A stretch of DNA of 64,000 bases from Anaeromicrobium sediminis (GTDB taxonomy: Bacteria > Bacillota > Clostridia > Peptostreptococcales > Thermotaleaceae). Location of the stretch: contig NZ_NIBG01000003.1 of the NCBI RefSeq assembly GCF_002270055.1, positions 1-64,000 on the forward strand, read 5' to 3'. The position numbers and the translations under genes were made by a program. The notes beneath the pieces were generated by a model. The model searched no databases. It saw only the letters and a list, made by a program, of their open reading frames with translations, and had not been told where the DNA came from. Positions 60,486 to 64,000 of this stretch are shown here, one piece after another. Numbering within the stretch: position 1 is the stretch's first letter; the number at the start of each line of letters is the position of its first letter.

Positions 60486-61448
60486 CTACTCCTTAAATAC
60501 TTTATGACTTATACTATAGGGTTTATATGAGAAATAGGGAATAATCTTAGATAAAATCCTATTTACCAGTGGGTTATGGTGATGAAGATACATGTATTTC
60601 TTTTTATAAGTACATCCTACCTTCAACTTAGACTCTTCTGCCGTCTGTCCAAAATCTATGCTTTTAAAATTGTTTTCTATTCCGTACTTGACCATAAATA
60701 AGAGCATATTTAAATAGATATCATACTCTAAATTGATTTTTTTATTAAATCCACCAAATAAAAAGATTAATTCATCACCATTGTGTACTAGCTGAACAAA
60801 GGCTACAGTTTTTTCTTTTAATTTAAATACAAAAATCTTTGAAGGATAGGTTTTAAAAAAATCTATAGATAGCTTTTCTAATTTTTCCTTAGAATCCATA
60901 TAAACCTGCAAATATAAGTTATATAGTTTTTGATCAAAGGAACTGTTTTCAATTTCTTCTATATGAATAGGTCCACCCTTACATAGGGATTTTTTTAATC
61001 TATATCTATAGGAACTTCTCATGGAATTTAAATAATCATTAAAGGATTTAAAATTTAGATCTAAGACACAGGAGGGAAGAGTATATCCCTTTGGAAAATC
61101 TAAATTATTATCACTATTTAAAATTAATTTAAAGCCCTTTGTGTGTTTTATATATTTCTCTAGATTACTAAAACTATAGCCCTTTTTACTAACAGAAAAG
61201 GGCATACCGATTATATTTAAAGGAAACCTTAAATTAAATGGCCCCTTAAATTTAAAAATATTAATATTTATTTTATAATCTATAATAAAACTATTAGTAT
61301 TAAAATCCACATGGTACCTTTGGAAACAGGGATTGTTTTTTTCTAAATTTTTAAGACTTTCAAAGGAACTGATAGAATCTATCTTAAACTGTTTATCCCA
61401 TACATGTTCTAACTCATCTATTGTATTATAGGTTTCCATATTATTCAT
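60486..61448 (-). CDS. FemAB/BioF2-like acyltransferase-fold protein of the cluster
   Basis: A 320-residue protein with a duplicated GNAT-type fold. The second half has SYRYRLKKSL, IFVFKLKEKTVAFVQLVHNGDELIFLFGGF and the characteristic SIDFGQTAEESKLKVGCTYKKKYMY ending of the FemAB/PF13480 group. Relatives transfer aminoacyl or fatty acyl groups to amines in peptidoglycan, polysaccharide or lipid pathways. It is second in the operon, one base after the GNAT gene. Substrate unknown. Confidence 0.8.
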   Translation of the reverse strand: MNNMETYNTIDELEHVWDKQFKIDSISSFESLKNLEKNNPCFQRYHVDFNTNSFIIDYKININIFKFKGPFNLRFPLNIIGMPFSVSKKGYSFSNLEKYIKHTKGFKLILNSDNNLDFPKGYTLPSCVLDLNFKSFNDYLNSMRSSYRYRLKKSLCKGGPIHIEEIENSSFDQKLYNLYLQVYMDSKEKLEKLSIDFFKTYPSKIFVFKLKEKTVAFVQLVHNGDELIFLFGGFNKKINLEYDIYLNMLLFMVKYGIENNFKSIDFGQTAEESKLKVGCTYKKKYMYLHHHNPLVNRILSKIIPYFSYKPYSISHKVFKE

Positions 61449-61449
61449 A

Positions 61450-62526
61450 TTAAACCTCTAACAAATAGGCCTTGTATTTTTTGTACTCCTTGTGGGCCCA
61501 CTTAATACCAAAGTTCCTGGAGTCCATATTATCCTTTAAAATCCAACCTGATTCGCATATCTCATATCTATCCTTAATTAAATCATTGCAATAATCAAAG
61601 AGGGCTAAAATTGCGCCAGTCTTTTGAAATTCAGGTAAGATTCCCATTTCTACTATTTTAAATTTCTTTATTTTATTTGAAAATAACTTATTTTTAATTA
61701 CTGTTTTAATTCCTAAATTGTCATTAACATTCATAAGTTCATGGTAATCTGGATACCAAAGCATAAAACCTACAGGTTTTTCTTTATATTCTACAAATAA
61801 AAGATTTTCTTCCTTTAAAAGATGTTTAAAATCTTTAAAAAGTTCCATATCTTCTTCTATTCTACGCTCGTAATAAAAAAGGTGATCCACGAAGGCCCTA
61901 TTGTTTATATGGGTATATATACGTGCTTCCCTTTCTAAATCTTTAAAGGATGCCTTCCTAACATTAAATCGACTTCTAATTTTACATAGGATTTTATCAT
62001 TTAAAGGGAAGCTAAAATCCTTCATATTAGTAAGATAACTAACTAGATCAATAGTGGAAAATCCAAAATCTGAAAATAGGTCGTTGTAATGAGGACTATT
62101 ATAGGCCATACCAAAGCTTTGTTTTTTATCATAGTCACTGGCTAAAAAGCCTAAACCATAATTAACATGTAGATTAAGACCAGCAGAAATTTTACTGGTG
62201 CCTTTTTCACGCGCTCGTTTTAAAACATGGTCCATAAAAAGATTAAATGAATCCACATTATTATCTATAGCTTCAAAATAAGTGATTTGAAGGATTTCAT
62301 CCATTCTATCTACTACTGCTAAAGTGGCACATAAAACAGGTTTATTTTCCTTGTAAATCATAATGGCTTCAATCCAAGAAGATTTACATATTTCACTTTT
62401 TTCCTTTAAAATATCACTCATTACATTTAACATGGAATTTCTATATAGGACATTATCTTTATAAATATTTTTTACAAAGTTTATATATTCATTTACTTCA
62501 TTTTTATTTAGAATTTTTAATTCCAT
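61450..62526 (-). CDS. Long GNAT-family acyltransferase, first gene of the cluster
   Basis: A 358-residue two-part GNAT protein. The C-terminal half shows ENLLFVEYKEKPVGFMLWYPD and FKIVEMGILPEFQKTGAILALFDYC, a GNAT acyl-CoA motif (Q-x-x-G-A type). The N-terminal half is a degenerate GNAT-like domain (ATLAVVDRMDEILQITYFEA). Overall length and plan remind me of YghO-type proteins, one relative of which makes bacterial ceramide; that comparison is from memory and weak. It starts the seven-gene operon. Confidence 0.8.
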   Translation of the reverse strand: MELKILNKNEVNEYINFVKNIYKDNVLYRNSMLNVMSDILKEKSEICKSSWIEAIMIYKENKPVLCATLAVVDRMDEILQITYFEAIDNNVDSFNLFMDHVLKRAREKGTSKISAGLNLHVNYGLGFLASDYDKKQSFGMAYNSPHYNDLFSDFGFSTIDLVSYLTNMKDFSFPLNDKILCKIRSRFNVRKASFKDLEREARIYTHINNRAFVDHLFYYERRIEEDMELFKDFKHLLKEENLLFVEYKEKPVGFMLWYPDYHELMNVNDNLGIKTVIKNKLFSNKIKKFKIVEMGILPEFQKTGAILALFDYCNDLIKDRYEICESGWILKDNMDSRNFGIKWAHKEYKKYKAYLLEV

Positions 62527-62804
62527 AAGATTTATTCACCTACAATTTACATGAATTTATCTAATTATATCACATAAGAAAAAATTCATTATTTTACAAA
62601 AAAGTTACATATATATGGAGATATATACATGAAAAAACATAATTATTTACAAATAGTTAAGGTGTTTACAGATTATGGTGATACTTGAAAAAACCGATAA
62701 TAATAAATTTAACAAAATCCCACAAAAAGGTCTAAATACCCAATATAATAGATAGTAGAAAATATAACATTATTTATACGGCCTTTAATGGGGGTGGATT
62801 TTAA

Positions 62805-63386
62805 ATGGCTGAAGATAGGATACACCTAAAATTAGAATCTTCCAATGATTATTCTCCGTATCATTATGATATTATATTCGAGATAATGTACGGAAAGAAA
62901 ACCATTGGTTTCATAAAAGGAGTAGTTTTTAATTGCTTAAAGATGAAACAAGGAAAAAACAATATGTCAATGGAAGAGATATTTAGTAGTATGGGTTATA
63001 GGGAAGAAGATTTATGGAGAGCCCTAGTAAAGAATGATAAGGAATATGAAAAGAACAAGTATAATAGTAAGCAATATGAAGAGACCTTTAAGTTCTCATT
63101 TGCTAATTCAAATTATTTCTTCATAAAAGAATTTTATATGGAGAAATATTTTAGAGATAGGGATGGTTTTTCATTTGCCTTAGAGTTATTACCTTATTAT
63201 ATATGCAAGGAAAAGAAAAACTTTATAGAAATAATGATAGTCCATAATCCAGAGGATAAGAGTTGGAAAAGGAAGGTAGAAAAATATTTTTCAAGCTGTA
63301 AGAACTTTGATCCTATGGGGGAAACAGAATTTTTATTTCATAATATTTTATACGATATTAGTGAAGAAGTTGTTGCAACCGCATAA
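62805..63386 (+). CDS. Hypothetical protein, possibly GNAT-like
   Basis: A 193-residue soluble protein that I cannot place. The beginning (HYDIIFEIMYGKKTIGFIKG) and the sequence YFFIKEFYMEKYFRDRDGFSFALELLPYYI have the strand-helix rhythm of a GNAT fold, but the acetyl-CoA loop is not recognisable. It is divergently transcribed from the radical SAM operon across 278 bases and has a GGGGGTGG site and its own terminator, so a link to the cluster is only positional. Confidence 0.75.
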   Translation: MAEDRIHLKLESSNDYSPYHYDIIFEIMYGKKTIGFIKGVVFNCLKMKQGKNNMSMEEIFSSMGYREEDLWRALVKNDKEYEKNKYNSKQYEETFKFSFANSNYFFIKEFYMEKYFRDRDGFSFALELLPYYICKEKKNFIEIMIVHNPEDKSWKRKVEKYFSSCKNFDPMGETEFLFHNILYDISEEVVATA

Positions 63387-63435
63387 AGATGAACTTATTT
63401 TTGACTTACTTAACCCTTAAAAGATTATAAGCAAG

Positions 63436-63462
63436 AAATCCTGATTCTTCAGGATTTTTTGT
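63436..63462 (+). terminator. Terminator after the hypothetical gene
   Basis: Stem AAATCCTGA / TCAGGATTT with T-tract. Confidence 0.88.
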
Positions 63463-63651
63463 TTTTAGGAATAGAAATAGAAACTGAGGTATAAGGAGAA
63501 ATTCAAAGTATATATAAGCTAAAATCATATATAAATGAAATATTAATAATATTGAGTAAACCTGCTAATATATAGGCCTTTACTATAAAATAAATAATGG
63601 TATGATTATAAGGTAAAATAAGCTTAACAGGCAAACAGGAGGAAAAGCTAA

Positions 63652-64000
63652 ATGCTTCAAGAGAATTATAGACCCATGGACAAAAATGATTGGCAAGGAA
63701 GGATAGATAGTGTGATTAATTATGATGCCTTTAGATGGCATCAATGGGTTAAACCACTAGATTTAAATAGAGATGATTTAGAACCTTTTGAGGGAAAAGT
63801 AGGTTTTGCATTCATAGGCTTTCCATCTGATGAAGGAGTTAAGAGAAATAAGGGAAGAACTGGTACTGCTAAGGGGCCAGAGAGTATTAGAAAAGAGCTA
63901 TCACATTTACCATGCTCCTTTAGTGAAAAAGTGAAATTATTTGATGCAGGAAATATAATCTGCAAAAATAGAACACTAGAAGAAAATCAAAAACATTTAG
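63652..64000 (+). CDS. hutG: Formimidoylglutamase (N-terminal part, runs off the window)
   Basis: 116 codons of an arginase-fold enzyme from an ATG after AGGAGG. The segment VGFAFIGFPSDEGVKRNKGR followed by GTAKGPESIRKELSHL is typical of HutG, which hydrolyses formimidoylglutamate to glutamate and formamide in histidine breakdown. The metal-binding motifs lie beyond the right edge. Other hut genes probably follow. This agrees with an amino-acid-fermenting lifestyle. Confidence 0.9.
   Translation, partial: MLQENYRPMDKNDWQGRIDSVINYDAFRWHQWVKPLDLNRDDLEPFEGKVGFAFIGFPSDEGVKRNKGRTGTAKGPESIRKELSHLPCSFSEKVKLFDAGNIICKNRTLEENQKHL

Noticed and set aside
62527-62804. RiPP precursor peptide gene near the radical SAM operon
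   Set aside because: The only small frame (start about 62630, 17 codons) lacks a good ribosome site and a leader-core look; no precursor was found inside the operon either.
1-64000. CRISPR array, prophage or complete insertion sequence
   Set aside because: No regularly spaced repeats, phage structural genes, integrase or full-length transposase frame was seen in the window.

Overview
The window is low-GC, strictly bacterial DNA that reads like a spore-forming anaerobic Firmicute of the Clostridia/Tissierellia type. The evidence is an alpha/beta small acid-soluble spore protein gene, two reverse rubrerythrins, a desulfoferrodoxin, a branched-chain 2-oxoacid:ferredoxin oxidoreductase linked to butyrate-type phosphotransbutyrylase and kinase (amino-acid fermentation), a glmS ribozyme, frequent TTG/GTG starts and strong AGGAGG ribosome binding sites. 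The species cannot be named from the sequence alone.

Layout. 1-376: end of a tRNA cluster (Thr-TGT, Gly-GCC, Gly-TCC plus a clipped tRNA). 422-585: a long rod-like inverted repeat. 884-6196: radical SAM protein, then a minus-strand block of three M42 aminopeptidases and an archaeal-type phosphoglycerate mutase. 6280-6443: a MITE-like element. 6497-9252: TspO, then cdaA-cdaR (c-di-AMP). 9582-14869: ptb-buk-ATPase-ferredoxin-VOR, placed between cdaAR and 15003-18611 glmM-glmS, with the glmS ribozyme in front of glmS. 18.9-22.7 kb: an unknown glycine-rich protein, a His-rich micropeptide, a candidate regulatory RNA, adenine deaminase and a spore protein. 23.2-29.6 kb: a sorbitol/glucitol PTS operon with its regulator, GutM, a split EIIBC, dehydrogenase, fructose-6-phosphate aldolase-like protein and an HPr paralogue. 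29.7-30.25 kb: an AhpD-family gene whose second active-site cysteine codon is UGA, best read as selenocysteine. 30.4-39.5 kb: membrane and redox genes. 39.6-44.1 kb: a PucR-regulated amino-acid catabolic operon. 44.3-50.6 kb: an accessory-looking island bounded by two almost identical rubrerythrin genes and holding three paralogous hydrophobic micropeptides, gene fragments and probable spore-surface proteins. 50.7-54.2 kb: HAD phosphatase, NADH oxidase and gapA with a tandemly duplicated upstream region.

The most unusual system is 54477-62526: a tight seven-gene minus-strand operon encoding two acyltransferase-fold proteins, a SAM methyltransferase and four radical SAM proteins with cobalamin-binding-like N-terminal domains, three of them paralogous. 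It has no recognisable carrier protein, precursor peptide or exporter, and I cannot match it to a described pathway. The window ends in a histidine-degradation gene (hutG) that runs off the right edge.

All assignments come from reading the sequence and from family knowledge; no database search was run.
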